Below, in pieces: positions 52,550-60,503 of a stretch of 64,000 nucleotides of DNA; position 1 is the first letter of the stretch, and each line of letters opens with the position of its first letter. The position numbers and the translations under genes were made by a program. The notes under the pieces were generated by a model. The model was not told where the DNA came from, did not search any database, and saw nothing but the letters and a program-made list of their open reading frames with translations. This stretch comes from Rhizobium sp. Root1334 (GTDB lineage Bacteria; Pseudomonadota; Alphaproteobacteria; Rhizobiales; Rhizobiaceae). Location: contig NZ_LMEY01000009.1 of assembly GCF_001426665.1 (NCBI RefSeq), positions 1,006-65,005 of the forward strand, in the 5' to 3' direction.

Positions 52550-53464
52550 CTACTCCAGCATCTTGCCGATCATCCGCTGACAGCGTTCAGCCATGAAATC
52601 GATCATCAGCCGGACCTTCGGGTCCTGGAAGCGCTTGTGCGGATAGATCGCGGCGAGCTGGACGCTGGCGGGTGGGGTGTCTTTGAGGATTTCCACCAGC
52701 GAGCCTTCGTTGAGATAACTCTTTACCTCGAACAGCGGCTTGTTGATGATGCCGCGGCCTTCGAGCGCCCACTGGGTCAGGACGTCGCCATCGTCGGAAT
52801 CGTAGGGGCCGCCGATTTCCAGTTTGCGGGTGCCGTCCGGCGTCTGCAGCGTCCAGTAATATTCCTTCGAGCCCGGATAGCGTAAAAGCAGACAGTCGTG
52901 CTTGTCGTCGATCAGTGCATCCGGCGTTTCCGGCGTGCCGCGTTTTGCAAGATATCCGGGGGCAGCGCAGACCACGCGCTGACAGTTGAGGATGCCGCGC
53001 ATGCGCAGGTTGGAATCTTCCAGCACGCCGAGCTTGAAGGCGACATCGACGCCTTCGCTCAAGATATCGACATTGTGGTCGGAGAGACGCAAACGCACCT
53101 CGATATCCGGATACTTGTCATGGAATTCCGGAATGCCCGACGCGATCAGGCGCCGGCCAATGCCGAGTGGGGCTGTGATCCGGAGCGACCCCTTCGGGTT
53201 GTGCGAGAGATCGGCGATAGCGCTTTCGGCTTCGTTGACCGCCTCGATGATCTTGACCGCGCCCTGATAGAACACCCGGCCATGTTCCGTCGGTGAGAGC
53301 TTGCGCGTGGTGCGGTTGAACAGGCGCACGCCAAGGTGCCGTTCCAGCTCCTTGATGCGATTGCTGGCGACGGCAGGGGTCACCCGCTGGTCGCGGCCGG
53401 CGGAGGAGAGGGTACCGAGTTCAACGACCCGGACAAAGACGCGCACGTTATCGAGATAGGACAT
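52550..53464 (-). CDS. LysR-family transcriptional regulator in purine cluster
   Basis: 304 residues. Winged helix-turn-helix TVGRDQRV-type region SSAGRDQRVTPAVASNRIKEL (about 20-40) and effector domain from about residue 90. It diverges from puuD-guaD across 135 bp and lies among the purine genes, so a purine intermediate is a plausible ligand. Whether it recognises the shared TTTTGAAAGT word is unknown. Confidence 0.85.
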   Translation of the reverse strand: MSYLDNVRVFVRVVELGTLSSAGRDQRVTPAVASNRIKELERHLGVRLFNRTTRKLSPTEHGRVFYQGAVKIIEAVNEAESAIADLSHNPKGSLRITAPLGIGRRLIASGIPEFHDKYPDIEVRLRLSDHNVDILSEGVDVAFKLGVLEDSNLRMRGILNCQRVVCAAPGYLAKRGTPETPDALIDDKHDCLLLRYPGSKEYYWTLQTPDGTRKLEIGGPYDSDDGDVLTQWALEGRGIINKPLFEVKSYLNEGSLVEILKDTPPASVQLAAIYPHKRFQDPKVRLMIDFMAERCQRMIGKMLE

Positions 53465-53520
53465 GGATTTCTTCTACCACATTGAAAATCGAACGGCATC
53501 GGGGGCGATCTTATAGTTTT

Positions 53521-53533
53521 TTTTGAAAGTGTT
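53521..53533 (+). promoter_or_regulatory. Purine-cluster promoter word TTTTGAAAGTGTT before puuD
   Basis: Lies 67 bp upstream of puuD and matches the core of the words at 42520-42535 and 47393-47409 (TTTGAAAGT). Possible shared operator or -35 context. Confidence 0.35.
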
Positions 53534-53599
53534 GGGGATTAACCGGCATTTCAGCGAAGATCGCGCGATGGCAGAAAGCTCCCAAATAGGGAGGCCCAT

Positions 53600-54835
53600 A
53601 TGTATGAATACGCCATCGCCTGGGACTGGCTGACCTTCGCCGTCCGCTGGCTCCACGTCATCACCGCCATCGCCTGGATCGGCTCGTCGTTCTATTTCGT
53701 CGCGCTCGACCTTGGCCTGCGCAAGCGTCCGGACCTTCCGGCAGGCGCCTATGGCGAGGAGTGGCAGGTGCATGGCGGCGGCTTCTACCATATCCAGAAA
53801 TATCTCGTGGCGCCTGCCAACATGCCGGAACACCTGATCTGGTTCAAATGGGAGAGCTATGTCACCTGGCTTTCCGGCTTCGGCATGCTGTGTCTGGTCT
53901 ATTATGCCGGTGCGGATCTCTACCTGATCGATCCGAACGTGCTGGATGTTTCCAAGCCCGTCGCCATCGGCATTTCGCTCGCCTCGCTTGCCTTCGGCTG
54001 GATCATCTACGACCTGCTCTGCAAATCGCCTTTTGGCAATGACAACACCCGGCTGATGGTGGCGCTCTACTTCATCCTGGTCGCCGTTGCCTGGGGGTAT
54101 ACGCAGCTGTTTACTGGCCGCGCCGCTTTCCTGCATCTCGGTGCCTTCACGGCGACGATCATGTCGGCCAACGTGTTCTTCATCATCATGCCGAACCAGC
54201 GCATCGTCGTCGCCGACCTCATCGCCGGTCGCACGCCGGATGCGAAATACGGCCGGATCGCCAAGCAGCGCTCGACGCACAACAACTATCTGACGCTGCC
54301 TGTCCTGTTCCTGATGCTGTCGAACCACTATCCGCTGGCCTTCGGCACGCAGTTCAACTGGATCATCGCCTCGCTGGTGTTCCTGATGGGTGTCACCATC
54401 CGGCACTATTTCAATACCCGCCACGCCAACACCGGCAACCCGACTTGGACATGGCTTGCCACCGTGCTGCTCTTCATCGTCATCATGTGGCTTTCGACCG
54501 TGCCGAAGATCCTGACCGGCGCACCGGAGCAGGTGTCGTCCGCGCAGCAGCCGTTCGTGACCGCGGAAGCCTTTCCGAAGGTGCGCGATACCATCCTCGG
54601 GCGCTGCGCCATGTGTCATGCGCAGGAACCGGGCTGGGAAGGCATGATCAAGCCGCCGAAGGGCGTGGTGCTGGAAACCGATGCCCAGATCGCAAACCAT
54701 GCGCGGGAAATCTACCTGCAGGCCGGGCGCACGCACGCGATGCCGCCGGCCAATGTGACGGCCGTGACCGACGACGAGCGCAAGCTTCTGGTCGCCTGGT
54801 ACGAGACAGTTGTGAACGGAGGAAAAACCCAATGA
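53600..54835 (+). CDS. puuD: Membrane-bound urate hydroxylase PuuD with cytochrome c tail
   Basis: 411 residues. About eight predicted helices in residues 10-305 (LTFAVRWLHVITAIAWIGSS, AYFILVAVAWGYTQL region) and a periplasmic cytochrome c domain at the C-terminus (heme site CAMCHAQEPGWEG, Cys near residue 337). PuuD oxidises urate to 5-hydroxyisourate and passes electrons to the respiratory chain through its heme, replacing soluble uricase. GGGAGG before the ATG; the stop overlaps guaD by four bases. Confidence 0.92.
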   Translation: MYEYAIAWDWLTFAVRWLHVITAIAWIGSSFYFVALDLGLRKRPDLPAGAYGEEWQVHGGGFYHIQKYLVAPANMPEHLIWFKWESYVTWLSGFGMLCLVYYAGADLYLIDPNVLDVSKPVAIGISLASLAFGWIIYDLLCKSPFGNDNTRLMVALYFILVAVAWGYTQLFTGRAAFLHLGAFTATIMSANVFFIIMPNQRIVVADLIAGRTPDAKYGRIAKQRSTHNNYLTLPVLFLMLSNHYPLAFGTQFNWIIASLVFLMGVTIRHYFNTRHANTGNPTWTWLATVLLFIVIMWLSTVPKILTGAPEQVSSAQQPFVTAEAFPKVRDTILGRCAMCHAQEPGWEGMIKPPKGVVLETDAQIANHAREIYLQAGRTHAMPPANVTAVTDDERKLLVAWYETVVNGGKTQ

Positions 54836-56166
54836 GCGAACTCCTGATCCGTGGACGGGTGCTGACTTTTATCGACGAGCCCCAGGGGATCGATGATACG
54901 GCATCCTATCTGACCGTGGACGATGGCGCGGTGCTGGTGCGCAACGGAAAGATCGCCGCCATCGGCGATTATGCCGACATCAGCAAGACTGCCGGTCCCG
55001 GCGTCGCGGTGGCCGATCACCGGCCGCACCTGATCCTGCCCGGGCTGATCGACACGCATCTGCATTTCCCCCAGACCCAGGCGATCGCCTCCTATGGCGC
55101 CCAGCTGCTGGAATGGTTGAACACCTATATTTTCGTCGAGGAACAGAAATTCGCCGAACTGGAGCACGCGGCCTTTATCGCCGGGCGTTTCATGGACGAA
55201 CTGCTGTCGAACGGTACGACAACGGCTGCTGCCTACTGCTCGGTGCATCCGCAGAGTGTGGACGCCTATTTCACGGCGGCCGAACAGCGCGGCATGCTGA
55301 TGGTCGGCGGCAAGGTGATGATGGACCGCAATGCGCCGGATGCATTGCGCGATACGCCGCAAAAAGGCTATGACGAGACCAAGGGGCTGATCGGCAAATG
55401 GCATGGCCGTGGACGGGCGCATTATGCGATCAGCCCGCGCTTTGCCATCACCTCGACACCGGAGCAGATGGAAATGAGCCAGGCGCTGGTGGCCGAACAC
55501 CGCGATTGCTACGTGCAGACGCATCTGTCGGAAAACCGGGACGAGATCGCCTTTGCCACCTCGCTCTATCCGGATGCCAAGGACTATACCGACATCTATG
55601 CCCGCTACGATCTTCTGACGGACAAGACGCTGCTGGGGCATTGCATCTATCTCAGCGACCGGGAGATTTCGGTTCTGGCCGAGACCGGCGCGGTTGGCGT
55701 GTTCTGCCCCACCTCCAATCTATTCCTCGGTTCCGGCCTGTTCGACCGCGACCGGTTCGACAGGCTCGGCGCCCGCTGGTCGGTGGCGACCGATGTCGGG
55801 GCAGGAACCAGCTTCTCGATGCTGGAGACGATGGACGAGGCCTACAAGGTGCTGCACCTGCAGGGCCAGCGGCTGTCGCCGCTCAATTCCTTCTATCGTA
55901 TGACGCTCGGCAATGCCCGGGCGCTCGGACTTCAGGACCGCATCGGCTCGCTGCACGTGGGCGCCGACGCCGATATCGTCGTCCTGGACTCGAGTGGCAA
56001 ATCGGCGATGGATCTGCGGATGCGTACGGCGAAATCGCTGACCGACGAACTCTTCATCCTGCAGACGATGGGTGACGACCGCTGTGTCGCCGAAGTCTAT
56101 GTGGCGGGCAAGGCGATGAAGAAGCGCAAGGTTGGTGCTTCGGTCCGGACGCTGGAGACGGCGTAA
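54832..56166 (+). CDS. guaD: Guanine deaminase
   Basis: 444 residues. Metal motif PGLIDTHLHFPQTQAIAS, then QTHLSENRDEI, GHCIYLSDREI and ATDVGAGTSFSML, a pattern specific to guanine deaminases of the amidohydrolase superfamily. It converts guanine to xanthine with release of ammonia. Start 54832 (ATGA overlap with puuD, GGAGG upstream); a longer open frame to 54445 lies inside puuD. Supplies xanthine to XdhABC. Confidence 0.92.
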   Translation: MSELLIRGRVLTFIDEPQGIDDTASYLTVDDGAVLVRNGKIAAIGDYADISKTAGPGVAVADHRPHLILPGLIDTHLHFPQTQAIASYGAQLLEWLNTYIFVEEQKFAELEHAAFIAGRFMDELLSNGTTTAAAYCSVHPQSVDAYFTAAEQRGMLMVGGKVMMDRNAPDALRDTPQKGYDETKGLIGKWHGRGRAHYAISPRFAITSTPEQMEMSQALVAEHRDCYVQTHLSENRDEIAFATSLYPDAKDYTDIYARYDLLTDKTLLGHCIYLSDREISVLAETGAVGVFCPTSNLFLGSGLFDRDRFDRLGARWSVATDVGAGTSFSMLETMDEAYKVLHLQGQRLSPLNSFYRMTLGNARALGLQDRIGSLHVGADADIVVLDSSGKSAMDLRMRTAKSLTDELFILQTMGDDRCVAEVYVAGKAMKKRKVGASVRTLETA

Positions 56167-56199
56167 GGCGGTTATCCCGCCTTGAGGGGGAGGGGCGTT

Positions 56200-56331
56200 C
56201 TCTCTTCTCCCCAGCGGGGAGAAGTGTCGAGCGGATGCGAGACGATGAGGGGGCGTTTCGGCTAACACGGAGTTCGCGGCCCCCTCATCCGGCCCTGCGG
56301 GCCACCTTCTCCCCGATGGGGAGAAGAGGGA
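56200..56331. repeat. RIME-like mosaic palindromic element, copy 1
   Basis: CTTCTCCCC-type arms (CTTCTCCCCAGCGGGGAGAAG and the inverse near 56305-56325, given here in part) flank an inner GATGAGGGGGC / CCCCCTCATCC pair. The same arrangement, with diverged bases, is at 61428-61564. This resembles Rhizobium-specific intergenic mosaic elements. Confidence 0.65.
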
Positions 56332-56588
56332 GTGCGCCGAACCTTCCACGTCCTCAAGCCACGCCCGGAAAGATCCGCCGTGGTTTTGTCTGGTGCTTAT
56401 CTGGCCGGGGCGCTGGAAAGTGCCGGAGCAAAATAAGTTTATATGACGCCTTCCGGCGCCCCGTTCGATGTTTTTTGCCGCGCTTCTCAGGTTCTTCTGC
56501 GCTTTCCTCTCTGACAGGAAAGCCTCCAATGCCCCAACCCGGCCGCTTATCCGCCAAGCCTTCCAATCCGGCGGGGTCTGGCCCTGGA
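56332..56588. other. Intergenic region between mosaic element and tandem repeat
   Basis: Part of a 920-bp gap between guaD and the GH25 gene. I see no well-supported gene. An open frame from ATG 56529 to 56885 (118 codons) has AGGAAAG upstream but consists largely of the 87-bp repeat and low-complexity proline/glycine codons; I do not call it. Confidence 0.4.
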
Positions 56589-56762
56589 CCGTCCAAGAAC
56601 GGTGTGACCACCCGGCACGCCCGGTTCATTTGCGAACCGGAGGAGAACCACCTTTCACGCAGCCCCGGGGATTTGCCGTCCAAGAACGGTGTGACCACCC
56701 GGCACGCCCGGTTCATTTGCGAACCGGAGGAGAACCACCTTTCACGCAGCCCCGGGGATTTG
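56589..56762. repeat. Exact 87-bp tandem duplication
   Basis: Copy 1 at 56589-56675 and copy 2 at 56676-56762 are identical base for base. Each holds a hairpin CCGGTTC-ATTTGC-GAACCGG followed by GGAGGAG, and an outer GGTG/CACC pairing is possible. 87 is a multiple of three, so all frames stay open. Identity implies recent duplication or constraint. Confidence 0.9.
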
Positions 56763-57087
56763 ACGCGCGTTTCGCCAAACCGTCCGGGCACCGGCCCCAC
56801 CTCGCCGGCAACGCTTTCCGGTGTATCCGTGATGGGACGACGTGAGTATGGCACGGGTTCTCAGGGCGGGGATTGGCGGGGATGATTTTTCTATCAAGCG
56901 CCGGGAAAAGGGGGGGCATCGCATCGGGACGTCCCCGTTATCAGTGATAAAATCGCCGCTCCTTTCCAAATTTGCGTCCATCGTACGTAAGAAAGATCGG
57001 ATTCAATCTTTGTTGGTAATTTTCCGTTAGGAATTGAATTCAGTGGGGCGGGTGCCGCCTGTTTCTTTGTTTTGCGTACGGGGTCTC

Positions 57088-58107
57088 ATGCGTTTTTCGG
57101 CTCTTCCAGCGATCCTCCTTGCCGGCCTTCTTGTGGCCGGCTGCACATCGAGTTCCGGGCCGGAAAGCCTGGTGAGCGGACTGCCGTCGAAAGAGACGAC
57201 CAGCTCCGTCGTTGCGGCGCCCGTGCCGACGGCCGATGTCGGCGCTGTGATTGCGCAGGCTGAAAGCCATCCCGAGCAACTGGCCTGGGCAGGGCAGATT
57301 CCGCAGTCGCAGGCATTCGAATCCATGTCGACCCAAGGCATGGCGGTTCCGGCTGAGCGGCCGGTGGCGATGATCATGCCGGATGATCCGGTGACCAGCA
57401 CCAAGCGGACCCGCCGCGGGCAAATCTACAGCCATCAGTTCCGCGATGCGCATCCGATCAATTTCGGCAAGGCTTCGCCGCGCAAGCTCGCCGTACACGG
57501 CGTCGATGTATCGCGCTGGCAAGCAGACATGGACTGGGCGAAACTACGCACGCAAGGCGCCAACTTCGCCTATATCAAGGCCACCGATGGCGGCGATCAT
57601 CTAGACCCGATGTTCAAGACGAACTGGAAGCGAGCGAAGGATGCCGGGCTGAAGCGCGGCGCGTATCACTTCTTCTACTGGTGCCGGACGGCCGGCGAAC
57701 AGGCCGACTGGTTCATCCGCAACGTGCCGCGCGATCCCGATGCGCTGCCCCCGGTGATCGACGTTGAATATAACGGTGAATCGAGCTGCAAATTCCGCCT
57801 GTCGCGGGCCAAGACGCTTGAGAAGATGCAGGTATTCATGGACAAGCTGGAGCGCCATTATGGCAAGCGTCCGGTGATCTATACCGCGCCCGACTTCTAC
57901 CGCGACAACCTGGCAGGCGAATTCAAGAACTACCCGTTCTGGCTGCGCTCGGTGGCGGCACATCCGTCGCAGGTCTATCCGGGCCGCAAATGGGTGTTCT
58001 GGCAATATTCGGGTTCGGGCCTTTCGCACGGTGTCGAGGGCCGGATCGATCTCAATGTGTTCCGTGGCAGCGAAGCCGATTGGCATGATTGGGTGGCACG
58101 GAACTGA
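57088..58107 (+). CDS. GH25-family lysozyme-like lipoprotein
   Basis: 339 residues. Lipoprotein signal (MRFSALPAILLAGLLVAGC, Cys19), a low-complexity linker to about residue 145, then a glycoside hydrolase 25 domain: HGVDVSRWQADMDW (catalytic Asp), FAYIKATDGGDHLDP, GAYHFFYWC and PPVIDVEYNGES (DxE). It would cleave peptidoglycan at the outer membrane or in the periplasm, in cell-wall remodelling. ATG 57088 gives the complete signal peptide; the frame continues 18 codons upstream without features. Confidence 0.87.
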   Translation: MRFSALPAILLAGLLVAGCTSSSGPESLVSGLPSKETTSSVVAAPVPTADVGAVIAQAESHPEQLAWAGQIPQSQAFESMSTQGMAVPAERPVAMIMPDDPVTSTKRTRRGQIYSHQFRDAHPINFGKASPRKLAVHGVDVSRWQADMDWAKLRTQGANFAYIKATDGGDHLDPMFKTNWKRAKDAGLKRGAYHFFYWCRTAGEQADWFIRNVPRDPDALPPVIDVEYNGESSCKFRLSRAKTLEKMQVFMDKLERHYGKRPVIYTAPDFYRDNLAGEFKNYPFWLRSVAAHPSQVYPGRKWVFWQYSGSGLSHGVEGRIDLNVFRGSEADWHDWVARN

Positions 58108-58247
58108 TACTGGACAGGGTCCGGGGCTGCGGATCGCAACGGGCGATCGGCAGCCCCGGTCAACATCGTGGCATCAAGGCCAGTTCCGGTGGCTGGACTC
58201 CAGCGCGTTCGATTGTTAGAAACAACCCATATGCTTCTTAAGAAGCC

Positions 58248-58292
58248 CGGCACGGACGACCCTGCCGCGATCCTATTGTTGGGGACGGCCCC
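58248..58292 (+). promoter_or_regulatory. Guanidine-II (mini-ykkC)-like riboswitch, copy A
   Basis: Two hairpins, each with an ACGR tetraloop closed by GG/CC. P1 at 58248-58267: eight pairs positions with one C-C mismatch, loop ACGA. P2 at 58281-58292: GGGG-ACGG-CCCC. The 13-base linker fits the class. A third hairpin (CTTGTGA-GGT-TCACAAG, 58292-58308) abuts P2 and contains the GAGG ribosome site of the antiporter gene, so translational control is plausible. Guanidine-II riboswitches normally switch genes on with guanidine. Confidence 0.75.
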
Positions 58293-58310
58293 TTGTGAGG
58301 TTCACAAGTC

Positions 58311-59465
58311 TTGCTGCCGAAATCTTCCCCTAGCCTGATCCACAGCCCTTATCTGAAACTCGTCATCGCCTGGCTGGTGGTCATCCTGTTCCTGTGGAAC
58401 GGGTCCGCCTGGCTTTCCCAGCCGATGACGGTTTCGACGGCGATTGCCTGTTTCGCCGCCCTGTTCGGAACGATCCTGCTCGGGTCGTTCGGTGTCGTAC
58501 GCGAGGCCGACCATCTGGCCCACGCACTGGGCGAGCCCTATGGAACGCTGACCCTGACGCTTTCGATCGTGTCGATCGAGGTCATTCTCATCGCCGCCGT
58601 GTTGCTGGGCCCGAGCGACGCGCCGACCATCGCGCGGGATTCGATCTTCGCCGTGATGATGATCATCATGAACCTGGTTACCGGCCTCTGCCTGGTTGCC
58701 GGCGCATGGCGTCACGGCGAGCAGGAATATAACGCGCAGGGTGCCCTGGCCTTCATTTCGATGACGCTGGTGCTTGCGGGTGTGGCGCTCATTCTGCCCA
58801 ACACGCTGACGACCGGCAACGGCACGTTCTGGCCTTCGCAGGCCGTCGTGATCGCATTGTTGACCGCAGCGCTCTACGCTGCGTTCCTGGCTCTGCAGAT
58901 GGGCCGGTACAAGATCCATTTCATGCAGCCGCCTGCGGGCGCAATGTCCATCCGCCGGGAAACGGTGACGGCCACTAGCGCGGTGGCAACCGCGCAGTCC
59001 GGTTCGAACCGGCGCAAGCTGCTCACGCATACCGTTGTTCTGATCGCCCTGATGATCCCGATCGTCCTTCTGGCGCACGATCTTGCCGTCGTCATCGACT
59101 ATGGCGTCGCCACCGCCGGTGCGCCGGTGGCTGTCGGCGGCGTGTTAATTGCGATCATCGTCTTCACGCCCGAATCGATCACCGCCGTGAAGGCGGCGCT
59201 CAACAACGAAACGCAGCGGGCAATCAACCTGTGCCTCGGGGCCTTCGTGTCGACGGTCGGGCTCACCGTTCCCGCCGTGCTGGCGGTCGGCCTGGTGACG
59301 GGCAAGACGGTGGTCTTCGGGATCTCGCCCACAGAGACGGTGCTGTTCGCCCTAACCGTGGGTTTGACGGCCATGACCTATCTCGGGCGCCGGACGTCGA
59401 TCACGCAGGGGCTGCTGCATCTGATGGTGTTTGCGGTGTTTACCCTGATGCTGTTCACCAGTTGA
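58311..59465 (+). CDS. Ca2+/H+ antiporter-family membrane protein (ChaA-like)
   Basis: 384 residues with about eleven predicted helices. The cation-exchanger repeats appear as TLTLTLSIVSIEVILIAAVL and VGGVLIAIIVFTPESITAVKAAL, with the conserved glutamates (SIE, PES). A central polar loop lies near residues 205-235. Family members exchange calcium, sodium or potassium for protons in the inner membrane. TTG at 58311 is the start that fits GAGG about ten bases upstream and places the first helix at residue 15. It follows a guanidine-II-like element, so its physiological cation may be guanidinium-related; that is inference. Confidence 0.82.
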   Translation: MLPKSSPSLIHSPYLKLVIAWLVVILFLWNGSAWLSQPMTVSTAIACFAALFGTILLGSFGVVREADHLAHALGEPYGTLTLTLSIVSIEVILIAAVLLGPSDAPTIARDSIFAVMMIIMNLVTGLCLVAGAWRHGEQEYNAQGALAFISMTLVLAGVALILPNTLTTGNGTFWPSQAVVIALLTAALYAAFLALQMGRYKIHFMQPPAGAMSIRRETVTATSAVATAQSGSNRRKLLTHTVVLIALMIPIVLLAHDLAVVIDYGVATAGAPVAVGGVLIAIIVFTPESITAVKAALNNETQRAINLCLGAFVSTVGLTVPAVLAVGLVTGKTVVFGISPTETVLFALTVGLTAMTYLGRRTSITQGLLHLMVFAVFTLMLFTS

Positions 59466-59521
59466 TATCGGATGGCCTGCGGCGGGTTGCAATCGCCGCA
59501 GGATATGTCTATCAGACCCCT

Positions 59522-59564
59522 GCGCAGGACGACCTGCGCCTCGACCATTCCGGGGACGGCCCCG
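59522..59564 (+). promoter_or_regulatory. Guanidine-II (mini-ykkC)-like riboswitch, copy B
   Basis: P1 at 59522-59539: exact GCGCAGG-ACGA-CCTGCGC. P2 at 59551-59564: CGGGG-ACGG-CCCCG. The 11-base linker, the ACGA and ACGG loops and the P2 core are as in copy A while the P1 stem sequence differs, which indicates conserved structure. A TCTCA-TTCG-TGAGA hairpin follows at 59567-59580, immediately before the GCAGGAG site of a 38-codon ORF leading into the atpB paralogue. Confidence 0.8.
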
Positions 59565-59593
59565 CATCTCATTCGTGAGAGCAGGAGCCGCCC

Positions 59594-59710
59594 GTGAAAA
59601 TCCTTTCCTTCGTTTTCATCATTCAGTCCCGCGATCCCATCGCGCGTGTCCTTGCGCCTGTTCGCCGGCGTGCGGACCTGCGCGTGGCCGCGACCTCTTT
59701 TCAAGGATAA
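59594..59710 (+). CDS. 38-codon ORF leading into the atpB paralogue (possible leader peptide)
   Basis: GTG start with GCAGGAG seven bases upstream; ends three bases before the ATG of the downstream gene. The product begins MKILSFVFIIQSRDP and ends in a basic tail. No family is recognised. Its position directly after the riboswitch-like element suggests that it is the regulated start, coupling translation to the gene behind it. Coding status is uncertain. Confidence 0.4.
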   Translation: MKILSFVFIIQSRDPIARVLAPVRRRADLRVAATSFQG

Positions 59711-59713
59711 CCG

Positions 59714-60460
59714 ATGGCCGGTCCTATTGAACAATTCGAAATCAAGCCACTTGTGGAACTGGCTGCGGGTGGTGTCGACCTGAGCTTCACCAATTCCTCC
59801 GCCTATATGGTCCTGACGGTCGTGCTTGCCTCCGGCCTGCTTCTGGTCGGCACGGCCAAGCGCAGCCTCGTGCCCGGCCGCTGGCAATCGGTGTCGGAAC
59901 TGCTGTACGAATTCGCGGGCAAAACCCTGCGCGAGAATGCCGGGAAGGAGGGCATGCGGTTCTTCCCGCTGGTGTTCTCGCTGTTCATGTTCATCCTTTT
60001 CGCCAACCTGATCGGCATGTTTCCGTTTGCCTTCACGGTCACCAGCCACATCATCGTCACCTTCGCGCTGGCGATGATCGTGTTTGGCACGGTGACGATC
60101 TACGGCTTGGTGAAGCACGGGTTCGGCTTTTTCCGGCTGTTCATGCCGGCCGGGATTCCGATGGTGCTGGCGCCGATCATCATCCCGATCGAGGTGATTT
60201 CCTACATGTCCCGCCCGATCAGCCATTCCGTCCGCCTTTTCGCGGTGATGCTGGCCGGACATATTACCCTGAAGGTGTTTGCGGGTTTCGTGGCGTCGAT
60301 GACCGACCTTGGAACGCTCGGAATTATCGGCGCCGTGCTGCCGTTGATAATGACCGTTGCCCTGACGGCGCTGGAAATGCTGATGTCGGTCATCCAGGCC
60401 TATGTCTTTACGATGCTGACCTGCATGTATCTGAACGACGCGTTGCATCCCGGACATTGA
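59714..60460 (+). CDS. Orphan F0 ATP synthase subunit a paralogue
   Basis: 248 residues, five to six predicted helices, family length. [26 protein letters not shown] and [25 protein letters not shown] are subunit-a motifs; the essential arginine is present at about residue 174. Compared with rhizobial AtpB as I remember it (SLSVRLFANMLAG), Leu is replaced by His (171) and the conserved Asn by Val (178). No genes for subunits c, b or F1 adjoin it, so it is not the housekeeping operon. AAGGA before the ATG. Function inferred only as proton or ion translocation; the guanidine-II-like element upstream is unexpected. Confidence 0.85.
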   Translation: MAGPIEQFEIKPLVELAAGGVDLSFTNSSAYMVLTVVLASGLLLVGTAKRSLVPGRWQSVSELLYEFAGKTLRENAGKEGMRFFPLVFSLFMFILFANLIGMFPFAFTVTSHIIVTFALAMIVFGTVTIYGLVKHGFGFFRLFMPAGIPMVLAPIIIPIEVISYMSRPISHSVRLFAVMLAGHITLKVFAGFVASMTDLGTLGIIGAVLPLIMTVALTALEMLMSVIQAYVFTMLTCMYLNDALHPGH

Positions 60461-60503
60461 TGCTGGTGAACTGCAAACCGGAAGGCCGCCGCTCCGGCGT
60501 CCT

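Noticed and set aside
56589..56762. CRISPR array
   Set aside because: The units are 87 bp, directly abutting and without variable spacers; no cas genes are near.
56529..56885. 118-codon gene over the tandem repeat
   Set aside because: All frames stay open because the repeat length is a multiple of three; composition is low-complexity and no homologous domain is recognised.
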